From the NCBI GenBank assembly GCA_937967755.1, contig CALBTA010000701.1, positions 1-6,746 on the forward strand: 6,746 nt of DNA, read 5' to 3'. The DNA is from an uncultured Planctomycetaceae bacterium. GTDB lineage: Bacteria > Planctomycetota > Planctomycetia > Pirellulales > Pirellulaceae. The notes beneath the pieces were generated by a model that did not search any database, was not told where the DNA came from, and worked only from the letters and a program-made list of their open reading frames with translations. Numbering within the stretch: the first letter of the stretch is position 1; each line of letters starts with the position of its first letter. Positions 5,792-6,746 of the stretch are shown piece by piece. The translations under genes and the position numbers were made by a program.

Positions 5792-6746
5792 ATGCGAATT
5801 GTGATTACCGGCATCGGCCTGACCGCTCCGAATGGCAACAACCTGAAGGAGTTTCGTGAGGCGATGCTGGCGGGGCGGAGCGGGGTTTCGGATTACGAAA
5901 TACGGTACGTCGGTAAGACGCTCGCCGGCGTTTGTGATTTCGACGCGAAGAAGTATCAAGGCCGGAAGGACATTCGCCGTGGCACGCGGGCTGGCAGCGT
6001 CGGCATCTATGCCGGGCATGAGGCGATCGCCGATTCCGGGTTGGATTGGGCCAACACCGACAAGTCGCGCGTTGGGGTTTACGTCGGCGTCACCGAGCAT
6101 GGGAACGTCGAGACGGAGAACGAAGTCTATCAACTCAGCACGTTTGATTACGATACGGCCTACTGGTCGCACCACCACAACCCGCGAACCGTTGCCAACA
6201 ACCCGGCCGGCGAAGTTGCTTTGAACCTCGGCATCGTTGGTCCGCACTACACGATCGGGGCCGCCTGTGCCGCGGGCAACGCAGGGTTAATTCAAGGTGC
6301 CCAGCAGTTGATGTTGGACGAATGCGATGTCGCTTTGGCCGGCGGCGTTTCCGAGGCGATTCACACGTTCGGCATCTTCGCCAGTTTCAAAGCGCAAGGG
6401 GCGCTGGCCGAACATGAAGACCCCACCAAGGCCTCACGCCCTTTTGATAAGCACCGCAGCGGAATCGTGGTTGCCGAAGGGGGGTGCACGTTCGTGTTGG
6501 AGCGTTTGGATGATGCCAAACGGCGCGGGGCCAACATCTATGGGGAACTGGTCGGTTACGCGATGAACACCGACGCGACCGACTTCGTGCTTCCCAACCC
6601 TGAGCGGCAAGCCCAATGTATCAAGCTGGCCCTCAAACGGGCGGGCCTTTCGGCGGATCAGATTGACATCGTCAGCACCCATGCCACCGGGACCGAATCG
6701 GGTGACATTCAAGAGTGCGCCGCCTTGCGAGACGTCTTCGGCGACA
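5792..6746 (+). CDS. Beta-ketoacyl-ACP synthase, FabF-like (3' end beyond window)
   Basis: A partial gene: 318 complete codons, open at the window edge. Ketosynthases of this type join an acyl group to malonyl-ACP with loss of CO2, extending a fatty acid or polyketide chain. The fold is recognisable: MRIVITGIGLTAPNG at the start, nucleophile Cys159 in GAACAAGN, ALAGGVSEA (181-189), SRPFDKHRSG (215-224) and GELVGYAMNTDA (251-262). The first active-site His is His297 in THATGT. The second His and the active-site Lys region would lie past the edge. The Cys context differs from the usual TACSSG and the His motif from NAHGTST, so this may be a lineage-specific paralogue and not the housekeeping FabF. 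Start 5792 matches the family N-terminus. In-frame ATG 5753, ATG 5708 and GTG 5702 are alternatives, and none has a clear Shine-Dalgarno sequence. It is downstream of, and in the same frame as, the OleD-like gene. Confidence 0.92.
   Translation, partial: MRIVITGIGLTAPNGNNLKEFREAMLAGRSGVSDYEIRYVGKTLAGVCDFDAKKYQGRKDIRRGTRAGSVGIYAGHEAIADSGLDWANTDKSRVGVYVGVTEHGNVETENEVYQLSTFDYDTAYWSHHHNPRTVANNPAGEVALNLGIVGPHYTIGAACAAGNAGLIQGAQQLMLDECDVALAGGVSEAIHTFGIFASFKAQGALAEHEDPTKASRPFDKHRSGIVVAEGGCTFVLERLDDAKRRGANIYGELVGYAMNTDATDFVLPNPERQAQCIKLALKRAGLSADQIDIVSTHATGTESGDIQECAALRDVFGD

Noticed and set aside
5771..6247. Minus-strand ORF of 158 codons opposite the ketosynthase
   Set aside because: Antisense shadow of a clear ketosynthase frame; no domain seen.

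Overview
The window looks like a chromosomal stretch from a planctomycete, probably of the Pirellulales type. This is inferred from four things: moderately high GC, several genes without Shine-Dalgarno sequences, a compact Ser/Thr kinase, and a GxxExxR-family relic together with interspersed palindromes of a kind I associate with planctomycete intergenic DNA. No RNA gene, CRISPR array or insertion sequence was found.

Layout: (i) 50-402, minus strand, a decayed GxxExxR-family gene (PD-(D/E)XK nuclease-like) with an in-frame TAG, a one-base frameshift and a second TAG; 403-608 holds no gene. (ii) 609-1592, a D-2-hydroxyacid dehydrogenase. (iii) 1739-2881, a cytoplasmic Ser/Thr protein kinase, preceded by interleaved inverted repeats and followed by a strong hairpin. 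(iv) 3078-3281, ribosomal protein bS21, starting at TTG. (v) 3354-3791, minus strand, a thioredoxin-type arsenate reductase bracketed by two related palindromic repeats. (vi) 3955-4599, a secreted deiodinase-like selenoprotein, read through an in-frame TGA at 4201-4203 that is followed at once by a SECIS-like hairpin. (vii) 4661-5665, an OleD-like NAD(P)-dependent short-chain dehydrogenase. (viii) 5792 to the window end, a FabF-like beta-ketoacyl synthase, cut by the edge.

The main discovery is the selenoprotein. A conventional reading gives two short ORFs (97 and 122 codons) in the same frame, separated only by TGA plus nine sense codons. Joined, they give a 214-residue protein with a signal peptide, a thioredoxin-fold start and the motif FGSYT-U-PPF, then YIREAHPTDGW exactly as far downstream as in vertebrate iodothyronine deiodinases. 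The selenocysteine, Tyr, Glu and His of the deiodinase active site are kept. The positions equivalent to the second His and to the substrate-clamping Arg of DIO3 are both Pro, so the substrate is probably not thyroid hormone.

The selenoprotein, the OleD-like reductase and the ketosynthase are on the same strand with gaps of 61 and 126 nt and may be co-transcribed; the last two suggest acyl-chain or lipid chemistry. arsC is transcribed away from the selenoprotein. No shared pathway can be shown from this window alone.
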